A stretch of DNA of 64,000 bases from Gentiana macrophylla (taxonomy: Eukaryota > Streptophyta > Magnoliopsida > Gentianales > Gentianaceae), in NCBI GenBank assembly GCA_026214975.1, contig JAOBSW010001221.1, positions 1-64,000 on the forward strand, given 5' to 3'. The position numbers were made by a program, and so were the translations under genes. This document shows positions 33,262 through 45,469 of the stretch, one piece after another. The notes under the pieces are model-generated. The model did no database searches. It saw nothing but the letters and a program-made list of their open reading frames with translations, and was not told the origin of the DNA. Position 1 is the first letter of the stretch. The number at the start of each line of letters is the position of its first letter.

Positions 33262-34267
33262 TTAGGCAACGGCTTGAACCAAGTCTCTGAGGGGTTCCTT
33301 TAGACTTGATTTAAGATCTCCACTCCTCAACTCAACATCGTTGAGTTTACTTAGTGGCCCTCTTGCCAAAGCTTCTTCTCTTAGCCCATCCTCAAAATCA
33401 GCTGCTAATTGATCTAGATTGACCACACCATGATTGTTCAGATTATCGATCAATCGCTCATATTCTGCTTCTACAGCCAAGACTTGCTTATCCATGAAGT
33501 CATTGAAGTCATCGACGCGTCTCTCCGATGGAACGACCGGTTGGAGAACCGGAGGGTACTTGAATAGATTTAGAAACACTATAGCTCACCTCTTGGTCAC
33601 CAACTCGGATAGTTACTTTCCCACCATCACAATCGATGAGGGCTCTAGCTGTAGATAGGAAAGGTCTTCCAAGAATCAGAGGGACATTTTCACTTTTCTC
33701 AATATCTAAGACATACAGGTCAACGGGAAAGGTAAACCTACCAACTTGAACCAATACGTCCTTTAGGATCCCTGAGGCTTTCTTTGAAGATCTATCAGCG
33801 AACTGCAAGTTCATGGTAGTGGGTTCTAGAAGACTTTGTAAACCCAGCTGCTTGCAAATAGATAATGGCATCAAACTTATTGATGCACCCAGGTCACATA
33901 AAGAATTTGGAAAGACTAGGCCTCCCATCTGCAATGTGAGCATGAATTTTCCGGGGTCACCTCTTTTGATTGGTAAATCTGGATAATTGATCATTGAACA
34001 ATCCTCACCAATTGCTTGATCCATTTCTGCTAACTTCTTCTTCGAAGAAACAGCATCCTTTATGAATTTGGTGTACTTAGGCATCTCTACCAAGACATTT
34101 GACAATGGAAGATTAACCTGAGTATTTTTCAACAAATTAAGCACCTTTTCATACTTCTTATCTTCGCTCAATGGAATGTTGCTCTTTCTAGGTGGAAAGG
34201 GAAGCTTTTTCAAATCCTCCTCGGAAAATACTTTCTTCGAGGGCGAACTAACGGCCTTGTCTTCCAA
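33262..34267 (-). pseudogene. A2 protease region with intact active-site motif
   Basis: The 252-codon frame (33509-34267) is the best-preserved part of A2. KLPFPPRKSNIPLSEDKKYEK precedes the aspartic protease, with active site CDLGASISLMP (near 33885-33920), LQFADRSSKKASGILKDVLV, FPVDLYVLD and LILGRPFLSTARALIDCDGG. It is the retropepsin family that processes Gag-Pol. The frame shifts at about 33509 into 33262-33579, an acidic linker. As written it has no start of its own, as expected for part of a polyprotein. Confidence 0.88.
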
Positions 34268-34305
34268 ATCTTTCCATCGAACCGTCTTTTCATTCTTTTT
34301 TTGTT

Positions 34306-34484
34306 AGTCGGGGATCACCACCGACTATCATTTAACTTATCATTCCTCGGGATCAGCCACCGAGGATCCTCAAATGTTTCACTTCTCGGGAACGACACCG
34401 AGGACTTCCAATTGATTCTTTATTCCTCGAGGATCACCACTTGAGGAATCTCAACTCTTTCTTCTATCGAGGATCACCACCGAT
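34306..34484 (-). repeat. Array of five hairpins, about 40-base period, gag-protease linker of A2
   Basis: Units on the plus strand are at 34306-34326, 34345-34365, 34385-34402, 34422-34449 and 34466-34484. The start-to-start spacing is 39, 40, 37 and 44. The sense loop is GTGGTGATC or GTGGCTGATC (GTGTCGTTC in the third). Stems differ between units (AGTCGG/CCGACT, CCTCGG/CCGAGG, CTCGG/CCGAG, ATTCCTC/GAGGAAT, ATCG/CGAT) but pair within each. The A1 array is at the same position. Confidence 0.75.
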
Positions 34485-34689
34485 TTTCCTTCTGACCAAG
34501 GGGATGATGGGTGCTCAACTTCCCTCCGCGCTTTACCAATGGCGGGGAGGGGCTAGTGGTTTCCCTGGAAGCCGGGGACCACTCGGTGAGTGAGTGCCAC
34601 TTAAATTCATTGCTTTGGCCTCTCTCTCTACCGTATGGAGGTGAAGGTACCGGTCGGTGCATTGATCGGCCGCTTAAATCGGCATGAGC

Positions 34690-36241
34690 GACTTGACCGC
34701 CTCTTGGATTCTTTTCCGTGAAGTCGGGCAGCCGCCTACGACGGTCTCAGAGGCTAAGCGCTCACCAATTGCCCGATTTGCCTCTCAAGACTTTTCATCG
34801 TCCCGCTTTGCTCCTCCCGAAATGAATTCCATTCGGCTTTTATATCGTCCTGGTGGGAGGTGCCTTGAGAGTTTTGAAAGTTCTGGGGAAATGGCTGGCT
34901 TGGCCGACTTTGGAATGCGAGAATTAGAATTGGCGAGCCAATTACGATTGAACCTTTCACGCTTGGAAGAATTATAGCTTGGGTTCGATTATAACCAGGG
35001 TTTCTATTGAAGTTCGAATTAAGATTAAATCCCGAAGACTGATTAAACCCTTGGTTTTGGAAACTGTTCTGGCCAGGGAATTGGTTATTGAATCTCTGAT
35101 TTGTCCGGCAAGAGAAAGCATTGACTTCCGTGTGCCCCATGCTATCACATACTTGGCATGTGATTGGATTATGTTGTCCATAGTCATGAACGCATTGACT
35201 TGCCTGGCGAGAGGGAAGAAAATTGACATTGGCGGTCATATGGCGGTCGACAAACAAGCTTCAAGTCTGTAACTTGAGAGTTACGTGAAGGTGAAGGAGC
35301 CACGATAACTTCGGATTTGGAAAGTTTTGAGAAGTTGTCATTTGAGAGGTTGCCATTTGCTTCTCGCAACATGGCAGCGTGATTTTGCATCATCACCTCT
35401 TCGACCTTGGGAGGCGGAGGAGGTGCTTGAATGGCTTGATAAGAGGGGGCATAATTGTACTTGGCAATGTCTTGAACAATGCCCAACCCTCCTCAGTGTT
35501 TTCTTGAAATGCCTCACCAGAGGAACTATTGACCATGCCCTTGGTGAGCTCGGTCAATCCATCGAAGAAAGTATGGACTTGCCTTTGCTTTGGCAAGCCA
35601 TGATGGGGACACTATGCAGAGAGAGACTTAAACCTTTTCCACGCATCAAAGAATGACTCATTTTTCGGTGACGGAATGTGAAGATTTCGTTCGAGGCAGT
35701 GGGCTGTTTTTGAAGGAGGAAAGTATTGACTTAGAAATTCCTTCTCGAGCTCCGCCACGTAGTGATGGATTGAGAGAGGAGAGAGTGATACCACTCGAGT
35801 GCCTCCCCGTAAGGAAAATGGAAATAGTTTAAGCTTGATGGCGTCCCTCACTTACACCTTGGATACGGGTAGTACCGCATATTTGCAAGAATGTGTGTAA
35901 GTGAGTGTGGGGGTTTTCAGATGGGAAACCATGGAAAATTGATGCATGATGCATCATCTGAATAAGTCCGGGTTTAAGCTTGAAGTTTGGAGCAGTAATG
36001 GTAGGCATGACGATAGCCGGGTTGATGGTGACTGTACCGGGTATGGCATAGTCGGCCAACGTCCGTCTATCTTCATTGCCATTATTACTATTCTTTCGAT
36101 TTCTCTGAAAGATATTGCTCAAATTCTTGATCTAGAGGCGTTTCCTTCATCAAAACGAAGTCTCCGCCTATTGGGTCGGACTATGGTCCGCTCGGGGTCA
36201 GGGGAATAGATTAGTGGTCCCTTATGACTACGAGTTTGCAT
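34690..36241 (-). pseudogene. gag: A2 gag
   Basis: The start codon is at 36241-36239, with the same N-terminus as A1 (MQTRSHK-like). The capsid part is at 35612-36122 (RRTLADYAIPGTVTINPAIV, HASIFHGF, HLHTFLQICGTTRIQGVS, LKLFPFSLRGGTRVV). The zinc-knuckle and Asn-rich part is at 34754-35257 (ITCQVC, NQRFNNQFPGQ, NRNPGYN). It is broken by several frameshifts. Confidence 0.85.
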
Positions 36242-37027
36242 AAACCGAACACCAACTCAAGGTGTTGAGCAAGAAAGGATAGAAAGTGACGAAAGGACAG
36301 ATCAGACAGAGGGAAAGGATAACTAAACCTAGAGGAATCAAAAACTACGAAACTTAACTACGAAAAATTTAAAAACAGAAAAACAGGAAACACTAAAAAC
36401 GTGTTGAAATCTTACGAGCCCAAAATGGAAGGAAAACAGTGGATTTTGACCTCGAAAAGCGGTGTCGGACAGACTCGGCGGTCTGCCACGTCGTCGTCGT
36501 CGGAACGAGCTTTCGAATTGGGGTCTGCGTGCCAAGCGGACACTCGAGCGAAAGTTATGGCCAAAATACTATCAAGTGCTAAAATGGACCCTTTTATCCT
36601 AAAATTTGATCGTGAAAGGTGTGGAATCAGATGATTCAACCTAAGAAGCCTACCTACGACACTTACCTACGAAAAAACAGAAAACCTAATTGAAATAAAA
36701 ATAAAAACTAATGGCCAGGCAGATGAGGCGGGCGCCCAATTAAGCTGGGCGGGCGTCCTCCTGAGGAAGAAGCTGGACGGGCGTCAGTATGACCAGGCAC
36801 GCCGTCCAACCGAACAGATTCGAGCAGAGAGCGAAAAAAAGCGATAACGTAAGCGCAGAGACTAAAACTCAAAAACAAAAGTCTATACTACAACTAACAA
36901 GAGCAAATATTAATTAACAGAAAAAACAAATAAGTAAAACAACTAAATCACCAACGAAAAATAGAAATAAAAACAAAAACCTAACCTAAATTACTAATGA
37001 AAAACAAAAACTAGACAACCGTCCGGT
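36242..37027 (-). other. A2 leader with dyad-motif island
   Basis: No coding sequence. Copies of the 12-base dyad lie at 36747-36758 and 36775-36786, with weaker copies at about 36728-36737 and 36799-36810. The location, between primer site and gag, is the same as in A1. Confidence 0.65.
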
Positions 37028-37044
37028 TCCCCGGCAACGGCGCA
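37028..37044 (-). other. A2 primer binding site, tRNA-Asp type
   Basis: TCCCCGGCAACGGCGCA on the plus strand matches the tRNA-Asp 3' end with one base missing. It lies 8 bases from the LTR. Confidence 0.88.
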
Positions 37045-37051
37045 AAAAACT

Positions 37052-38537
37052 TGTCCCGGATTTTATCAATACAAAACAACAAGTAATAAACCGGTTAACC
37101 TCAAGTGCAAGGATCGTAGTGTAGAGGCTATGCCGGGTCGATCTTACGGGGAACTAGACTGTTGTGAACCCTAGCTTTTGTTTTCAACTAACTATTGTCA
37201 CGAAAACTAACCAAAACAGGGAACTAAAACTGGACAAACATGCTGAAAATAAACTAGACAGAGGATGAAATCCAAAGCTAGGAAAGATTGAAAGCGATAA
37301 ACTAAACTAAACTAAAGTGCAGAAAAAGTAAACTAATCTAGCAATTCAAGTTTAAAGGATTAAAATCAAATTATAACGAACGAACAAGCAATTGATCCAC
37401 CTATCCTATCAACATTCAATGCTAATTCGGATTAATTCGTGATATCCACTCAAGTCGTGATTCACCTAATCGAAGGCATAAACTCCTACCCTCGTAGACA
37501 AGTTCGTTTCCTAATCTTTTATCTTTCGATGTTAAAGATTACGTCTTTCTAACCTAGGCGTGAAATCTTTCAATTCCTAATCCAGAAAATCAATCTAATA
37601 ACTCTCGTTTTAGTTAGATCGAAGATCTATTCTTTTATCACGGTGATCTATCGTTAACATGATTTTCATCAAATAAACAATCATCAAAGCAATCATCTTT
37701 CGATTGCAAAAACATACAAAACATGATAAAAGAAACGAACTTGAAATAGATACTCACAGATTAATCACGAATCAAAACTGAATTGTTGAAGGAAGGCTTC
37801 ACAACGCTTGTTCAAGAGGGTTTTAGCCTCTTAGCATCCTTGTTGCAACTCGAATTGATGAAATAAAAGACATGAATCTATCTAATCTAATCTAGGAATT
37901 AAATTGCATAAAATTAGATAAAAACTGTAGAAAAACGCAGCCAAGCTGCCACTAGGTTTTTAGGGTTCGAATTGTGTGTCTAGGGTTTGAGAAATCGCGC
38001 CTATTTATAGATTTTTAGGTCGGTTTCAGCATTGGCGGCGGCTGGACGCCCGTCCGACCTTGTGGACGCTCGTTCACTTTTCTTGGACGGAGGTGAACGC
38101 CAGTCTGCTCAGCGTCCAAACTCTCTGTTCAAATTCCCCTCCTCTGGACGCCAGTCCAATCTGCTGGACGCCAGTCCAGGCTGGACGGGGGTGAACGCAC
38201 GTTTGGAATTGCATATCTTCAATCCAAATTCAACTTGCACCTTCTTCTTTCCGTTTAAACTTCAGTTGGTCATCTTTTAAGCTCCTTCAATCCCTCTCCA
38301 TGAAATGGAAATGTACCTTCAAAACCATAAAAACATGCAAGAATGTAAAACCACACATAGATAGATAAATACTCATAAAATCACACAATTTTAACACGGT
38401 TTTTTCACTTAAACACTTCTTAACCTCTCTTGCTCCATAAATCTAATAAACACTTACTTTTCTATGCAATTTATCAGATTATGGGGGAAATCGTTACGGA
38501 ATATAACAGTATAAATCATATAAAATCACCATTAACA
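37052..38537 (-). repeat. 5' LTR of A2
   Basis: Direct repeat of 27079-28566. It has well-formed dyad motifs at 38044-38055, 38064-38075, 38095-38106, 38146-38157, 38166-38177 and 38193-38204 (middle CC, CT, CA). It is followed by CCTTT, the target duplication. Confidence 0.94.
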
Positions 38538-38542
38538 CCTTT

Positions 38543-40748
38543 CTATTAGGAAAGGGTAATAGATCTGAAGAAGTAACGTAGCTTGTTCACAATGACCATT
38601 GGGGTCTAGTGAAAGATACAAGCTAATGAGAGCTTTTGAGTGGTGATATTTTGTCTGATAACTACTCGAAACATGATTTAGTTTATCGAAAGAATACGAG
38701 GAGGATTCTCTGATTTTAACAGAGAATAGAGTATTCCATGCTCAGAAATAGGCCTTCGCATAGTCTTTGGACTGATGCTCGGCCTACCTTCAAGTGGAGT
38801 GATTTTCACTGAGGAAGAAACCGTAGCCTCGCCCTATATAGTTATTGATGTGCTACAATACACTGCTTAACTCGGTTAAGATATTGTTGCAAAATAACGG
38901 TTAACATTATTATGTAAACCGGGAAGTCTACCTAGAAAATGCTCGTGAATTTATGGATTAGGAATGAACTGGGTTTACTCCACTTCCGTAAATATAAGCA
39001 TTTAGCACTTAATGCTTGAAGGTAGGACTGGAGATTTTGCTCATACGTTCAGATAGTGACTGTTCGTGAAATATCTTAATGTGTCGAGTGAAGGTTGGTT
39101 ATAAGATTCTTGAGATCAGAAAGTGACGGTTGAACTGTCACAAGCCTTCTGATAAAATCTATAAGTAGCAACCTTAGACCTTGGAGTACGGATACTCTAG
39201 GAAGTTACTATCTGATTTAGTCAGGCCACATCGGATGTTGGTTAATACACTGATAAATACTACTAGATCAGAATGTCAATCCACCCAGAACGCAGTGGGA
39301 GTATGGTTTAACCATTGACCCATTATGGTTGTGTGGACTTTATAGTCTACTTGGGTGACCGATAACCTGTGGCTCTTTGTGGGCTGTATAGGATTCTGAT
39401 CAGAGAGGTTGGTTCGAAAACGTTATCCCTGTGAATGGAGTTTTGGTACTCCAGTTCTGTTCAGCCTCTTGTAGAATCACCTGTGTGTCTCAGCCCCAGT
39501 GGGAGTAATTGGATCTACGCCGAAAAGAGTTGAATGAATAGGAAAGTTTAACTTTTAGCACAAAGATGAGTGGTCTAGGGGTGATTCCCTAAAAAGTAGA
39601 GAGTTAAGCAGACCTAGAACTCTCTCACCACTCAGTCTTGCTAGATTTCGTTAGAAGCGTAAAATAGGGGTGATTCACGAGACTTTCTTGCCGTAAAGCA
39701 GTGCGGATTCATTCGAATAGAAGGGTCTTGGTTAGAACAAATGGCAAAGTTGATTTGCCGGGACTTATGTCCTTTGTGGATGTAAGAGACCCTCTCGGTC
39801 ATTAAAATTCGCATGTTTTAAAACATGTGGACTTGACCTGAATATTGATAAGCCTTTTGTAGACTGGGTATCAATATTGGTAAAGTAGTAGTATTAGTGT
39901 TCATGAATGATAACACTGCAACGGTTGGAAACAACATGGCTGTGCTATCTGAAGTCGGAAAATGACATGCCAAGATTCTCTAGATGAGAGAATAGAACTA
40001 TATTCTAAGAATTTAATTCGGTCAAATTCACAGGAATGAGTCATAGGCTATCCCATCTATCTTATTGAATAAGATGATAATGCATATACGGTTACAGCAT
40101 TCATCGAGAGTAGTCCTACCCTACCTCTCAGGAATGGTTCTCCAAATCTTCGGATAAAGAGAAAATGGGATAGAGTCTCTCTGGATAAGGGCAAGTCAGC
40201 TTAACACGAGTCAATTGCAATCGAATCTTGGGTTCGAGCAATAAGTAGCGGTTTAGTACGTCCTCAAGTATCTTTAGAGAACGAGGAATCATATGCTTGT
40301 ATATTCCGGTGCAAACTTGAATATGATTGACTACACTGATTCTGACTTATAGTCAGATTAAGGATGATCATTAAGTTGATCTTGGGCTCAGTGTTTACTC
40401 ATAGTGCTTAGAATTTCCTTTTTGGTCTGGGAGTAAATCCAGGTCTGATAAGCCGATATCACTTCATTGTGTAAACAGTGAATAGATAGCTTATAAGGAT
40501 CTTCTCAGTCACAAGAAGTCAAAAGCATATTGAGAGAGAGTACCGCCTGATTGGAAGGACCGGCGACGTTTCAATCCTAAAGATCGTCTCGAGTCGACAA
40601 TCTAACTAATCAGTGTACCAAGTCGAGTGCTTGGAAGGTACGGCATTGATGGATATGTCTCATCTGCTTTTAGAGCAAGTGGGAGAGTGTTGTGAATAAG
40701 ATGAGAAAGGGTGTGCTCTAAAAACAATCGTTGCTTCTCATTTCGTGC
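38543..40748 (+). other. LARD internal region, right part
   Basis: It continues the LARD element interrupted at 27073. No ORF above 60 codons and no pol motif is seen. It ends at the polypurine tract. Confidence 0.7.
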
Positions 40749-40759
40749 AAGTGGGAGAT
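40749..40759 (+). other. LARD polypurine tract
   Basis: AAGTGGGAGAT directly before the LTR start TGTTAG is a typical copia-type polypurine tract. Confidence 0.9.
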
Positions 40760-42539
40760 TGTTAGGTGTAGTGCCCGAAAGACAATTTGTGTAATTGTTT
40801 TTAATAATGAATGACAGAATTTATCTCACCTTATTACTTGCTTTGTGCTTGTAAAGTAATACACTTCTTTGCAAACCCTAAGTATATCTCAGTATGTAAC
40901 CACTTAACTCGAGTGTATGGATTACACGTGAGGACCGAGTTAGTGGAGATATGCTTAAAGCTGTTAGTCCGTGGTGAACTTAATCGAGTTTAGGGTCTCT
41001 TGATTAAATGCGCCCGAACACCTTAGGGTGTGATAGTCTTATCGGACTATCGGTAGAGGGTACCTACGTGGGGCATTTATATATGATGGCATTCATATAG
41101 GATTTGGACCGATTTAATTTGCATTTCTCGATATAATTCCGTAATCAAGGAATCTTATTAAATCATTAGATGATCATATATGGATCAACCTTAATCTGAG
41201 GTGATCACGAGTCTTTGCTTGTCCCGGGGTAGTGTTTGATGTGTTAGTTACGGTTCACTTAAATATGTGTTCCAAGCCACTTCTCATTGGCACTATCTCC
41301 GGATGAGTGAGTAGTTACGATTTTCCGCTGAGACATGGAATCCATTCCTTCTCATGGGAAAGAGAGAGCGATCCCTTTATTTGTTAGCCCTAAGAAAGTG
41401 ATCGATCCCGGAGTTCACATTTGACTAATTGATCACTAGTCGGATATGTGAACTAATTGATCGCGAGGGGTTGATGGTAAATAAGGATAAGATATTACGA
41501 AGTCGGGTTCACGGAGACTTCCCACTCGAGAATGGGCGATCTATGGAGGGTTAATCCGTATGTAGTGATTATATCAATGGACGCTTATTCACTCATGGGT
41601 TGAGTATAAGTATACATCTATAATCGGTAGAGTTCGATTTCGGCTTTATGGTGGCGTAATCCCGAATTAATAATTATATTCTGTTTGATGAATATTTAAT
41701 TATTGGAGCTACCTGTTATGGTCAGTCCGTTGGTCCCCAATGTGGCTTACATAATTCGGGCTAATATTCTTGTTTGTTTGGGCCTCGAGAAATAATTAAT
41801 TGTTTGACCAATTAATTGATATGCATGAATATTATTTAGTTGGGATAAATAATATAATATCTGTAAAAGAGCATTTTACGTCATGGCGCGCAGTGGCTTA
41901 GTGTGGCGCCAATATGTCTTGGATTTTCCAAGAAATTATTTTTCTTGGATAATGACATATTGTGTTTTTAGTTATTTATTTGTTAAATAATTAATTAGAT
42001 AAATAAAAGAAAATAATTTATTTATTATTTATCTCTTAACTATAAGTATAATTGTATTTTCTTATTATAAGATTATAATTATCTCTTATTTTTATTGCAT
42101 AATAATAATTAGAATTATGTCTTTTATTTTGTTAAACCGATTGGGTATAGGTTTTCTCTCTTGGATTTTGCCTATAAAAAGAGAGTTCTCCCCGAGCCCT
42201 ACGAGAGGTGAAAGCCACGAAATTCATAAGGAAAAAAGGCTAAGGAGTTCGATCCTTAGCTCCACTCGGTTGGAGAAAAACTTACGGTTTTTCTCGGTTG
42301 CATATCAAGGAGGTTCCAATTAAAAGAATCGGTGTCCACCAACCACCGTTTGGAGAACACATTGGAAGATCAAGGCTTCTCATCCTAAGATCTTGGCTTC
42401 ACTTCTTTCTATTGGTATGATTTTCTTAACCCCCTTGTAGTAGTTTAAGTCCTTTAATTATGTATTATGATGTATAAGTCGTGATCCATCCGCTGTGCGT
42501 AGATCTAACTCGTTTAGATCTAAGAACCTGCATCCTTCA
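40760..42539 (+). repeat. 3' LTR of LARD-like element
   Basis: Direct repeat of 22058-23829, followed by the AAATG duplication. Confidence 0.93.
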
Positions 42540-42544
42540 AAATG

Positions 42545-43534
42545 GTGAAAAAATTACGATGAAATGAGTTTTAGATTAAAAGATACAACTGTTTGAAATA
42601 TTAAGTAGTAGATAAAATATATTAATTTTTTCTAATTCCTGTTATTTCCAGGGCCATTTTTCTTTTTGTATAAGTTTTGGGCCATTTTTAGTTTTTAATT
42701 GAGGTTAGTATTGTCCATCTATTAATTTTTTGTCCTTAAAAACGACGAAAAGTTGGAGCTGTTATGCCTATTTAAATTGACTTTGTGTCATTTTGGCCCT
42801 TTACCCCAAATGTTTTTATTTTTATTTTGGAAATAATAATTTATTTTTTATATGTATAATTATCAAATAATTTCATGAGCATGGAAAATTTTATTTGTAG
42901 ATGAATTGTTATAGGTAATTTCGACATGATTTTTTATCCATCTGTAATTATTAATATTCTTTGACGATGAAACTACCATTTTGAATTTGACTTCTTTTTA
43001 GAAAGAATTTTATTACTATTTGTATAATGGATTGATATAATCTGGGTATTATAGCAGTATTCTACAGTAAGTTGGATTAATGCCGGTATTTTTTGCTAGA
43101 GGAACTATTCGGAATTTATTATAAATTTAGTTATCTAATATAAATAAACATGGTTTGACCACAGTTATATTTAAAGATGTCGTTTCTAGTCTATCTCTTT
43201 CTATTTCTTTTCTATATATGATATGGAAAGTTAAGAAATCAGCGAACAAGGATAAAAATATATTTTACCATTACAATTAATGTTGCATCAATTTGGTAAT
43301 ACTACATGTGATGAGACACGTTATGTGAAAAACAACATTTGTAGAAAAGTTATCTGAAAATTTGGTAATTAAGGCTTTCTAAAAATGCAGATATTCTTCA
43401 TATTTCTTCTATATTCATATTACTTAAATTTTTCAGAAAATAAGGAAACACTTTCTAAAGAAAATAAAGGAAAAGGACAGCCCGACATGATTTATAAGGA
43501 GATGGACAATTTATAATAGATCTATGGCGTAAAG

Positions 43535-43576
<42 letters not shown>

Positions 43577-43609
43577 AGCGATGCTGAAAAAAAAAAAAAG
43601 GAGTGCAGT
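42545..43609. other. AT-rich intergenic with long poly(A)
   Basis: Probably the other side of the DNA into which the LARD inserted. A run of over 40 A lies at about 43529-43575, and a second shorter run follows. No gene is seen. Confidence 0.5.
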
Positions 43610-43905
43610 TATTTTTGATTCTTTCCTCTTCAAGTTTAAACACTTTTATCTTTTGATCTAGATCTCCAAAACGTAAGTAGAATTTCCCAATTTTTTTTCT
43701 ATTCATTTTTGGACATGGTTCGATATGATTATATCATTTTTCGTGAGATTCATTTTTTAAATTTCAAAAAATAGTGAATTTTGAATGTTAATCTTGGAGA
43801 ACATTGAACTTTTTGAAAATGCGTTGGAATATGGTCTTGAAATAAAGAGCAAAAAAATTGGTCAAAAAATTATGAATTTTGGAGTTATAAATTGTAAGAT
43901 ATAAT
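43610..43905. mobile_element. MITE-like family M, partial copy
   Basis: It shares with 17290-17600 the blocks CTTTTGATCTAGATCTCCAAA, GGTTCGATATGATTA and GGAATATGGTCTTGAAATAAAGAG. Terminal repeats are missing on both sides. Confidence 0.55.
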
Positions 43906-44599
43906 TGTGGGGTCAATGCGGGTGCATCCTAGTGAATGCGTGTGCATTGAGCACCCAAAAACATTCAGGATTCTTCTAATCGTCCTATACGTGCGTATTA
44001 CCCCCTAGTGCACGCACACATTCAACGTTGTATCCATTTTCCTATTTTCTGACCCTCAACGCATGCATGTGCGTGTGCATTGAGCTCCTGAACCAAAAAC
44101 CCGACTTTTTGCCTCATCAATGTGTTCGTACTCTACACTATGCACATGCATTGAGCACTAAAACATATGAAAACACGTTTTTCGGCACTTTTATGATTTC
44201 AACCCTATTCCAAACATGTTCAACATTTGTAATACTCAGGAAACCACAAAAAAACTCAACTTTTGCAAACCAAAACCTTCTAAACTCCTTTACCAACAAA
44301 TAGACATGTTTTCTATCATCTAATACATATCAAAACATCATTCGTAACCTTATAAACCATAATTAGATCGTAGGAAGAGCCTCTTACTTGATTGCAAGCA
44401 AACTCCAATTCTTACCCAAGAAATTCTGCAGCAAATATTTAACCTTTCCACAAAAAAAACCTATGTGATTAATCCCAAACATAGATTAGATTCACTTCTA
44501 CTACGAATTTATGAGTTTAAATCCATCAAACTCATTCAAGAATACAATTAAAAAGAAAACTCTCTTTTGTATCATTTAGGCTTGGGAGAACTCTCTTTA
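43906..44599. other. Unassigned stretch with GTGCATTGAGCAC phrases
   Basis: The dyad-like phrase GTGC-ATTGA-GCAC occurs at 43942-43954, with near copies at 44075-44087 and 44146-44158 among GCATGC/GTGCGT-rich DNA. It may be the leader or LTR of the LARD relic that follows. No ORF has a recognisable domain. Confidence 0.45.
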
Positions 44600-45080
44600 T
44601 CCGTTTTCTAGCCTAGATATTTCAAAAATATCAATAAAGAGTATGACCTACTATATCAAATCTCAAAATACGCCCCGCGTATGCCGCCGTTGGGTCGGTC
44701 AGTGACCCGACGAGTATCCAAAACCCTATCCTTTCGGAGACCAAGCCTTGAATTTTGATAGGGGTGAACACAATCCGTAGGGGGCCGAAATCAAAGCGGC
44801 TCGAGGCATCACCCTTCACTCACGTTCTTGCATCTATAGTAGAGGCCGTGGGGTTGGCTGTCGCCTTCCCTGATCCCACTCAATAATTTGAAAAAAGTGG
44901 TGGGTTTACTAATTACGGTTTCGGTCTTGAAAATAAGAAACAATGAATCAAAGTACTCTGAATAGGGTCGGTTAAGTAGGCAAGCCTACACCGTCTTATT
45001 CGTTGGAACATATGTGACAGTTCAGCCTGATCCGGCAAGAGAAGCCTCATTTAGCCCGAAGGCTTATCGGCTATGCTAAG
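44600..45080 (-). mobile_element. LARD-family relic, left part
   Basis: Its reverse complement matches 25250-25690 of the LARD interior (for example CATATGTTCCAACGAATA, ATTGAGTGGG, CTATCAAAATTCAAGGCTTG and ACTCGTCGGGTCAC). The relic continues at 50148 beyond the inserted copia element. Confidence 0.75.
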
Positions 45081-45460
45081 TGAAGAGAGTTTGAGAATGT
45101 GATAAACACAAAAGTAAACTTCAACTTAGTTTATTCATTGATATGAGAGGTGTATAAATAGATACAAATGAGAGAGACTAGCACTAGCTTGGGCGGCCAC
45201 TTGAGTATGTGGATGTGGGCGGCAAGCATGCAAAAGTAAAAGTAAAAGCTACGTCTATGACATATTAATTGTGTCTATGACATAAAGTAAACTAGAGTTT
45301 GACATATTAATTGTTTATATGTATCACAATTAATATGTCTTTTACAATTAAATAAAGTGTACAAAATATCTTGTCACAATTCTCGAGGTCTTTGGGCACA
45401 CCTTTGAACTTCAATGCAGACTTAGCAATCTCTTTGAAGTAATCTTTGTAATATTTCACA
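45081..45460 (-). repeat. 3' LTR of copia element
   Basis: Direct repeat of 49761-50142. A purine tract, sense CTTGAGGGGG within 45461-45473, precedes it. Confidence 0.93.
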
Positions 45461-45469
45461 CCCCCTCAA

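Larger units (their letters stand above)
27079..38537 (-). mobile_element. Athila-type Ty3/gypsy element A2 (complete, minus strand)
   Basis: LTRs at 27079-28566 and 37052-38537 have perfect TG...CA ends. The element is flanked by the 5-base duplication CCTTT (27074-27078 and 38538-38542). Reading on the minus strand: 5' LTR, tRNA-Asp primer site, leader, gag, protease, RT-RNase H, integrase, a 1.5-kb non-coding stretch, polypurine tract and 3' LTR. Proteins are very similar to A1, but there is no envelope-position ORF. Frameshifts disable most genes. Confidence 0.95.
22058..42539 (+). mobile_element. LARD-like Ty1/copia-type element, interrupted by A2
   Basis: Two about 1.77-kb LTRs start TGTTAGGTGTAG and end CTGCATCCTTCA. 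The 5' LTR is followed by an initiator-Met primer site, and a polypurine tract precedes the 3' LTR. The whole is flanked by the perfect 5-base duplication AAATG (22053-22057 and 42540-42544). Without the A2 insertion (27074-38537) the internal region is about 5.5 kb and shows no gag, RT or integrase, so it is non-autonomous. Confidence 0.92.

Noticed and set aside
34306..34484. CRISPR array
   Set aside because: The spacing is regular, but units lie in a plant retrotransposon, spacers are not unique between identical repeats, and the stems vary; this is better read as a hairpin or peptide-repeat array.
43455..43706. Minus-strand frame with a long Phe run
   Set aside because: It comes from the poly(A) tract at 43529-43575.
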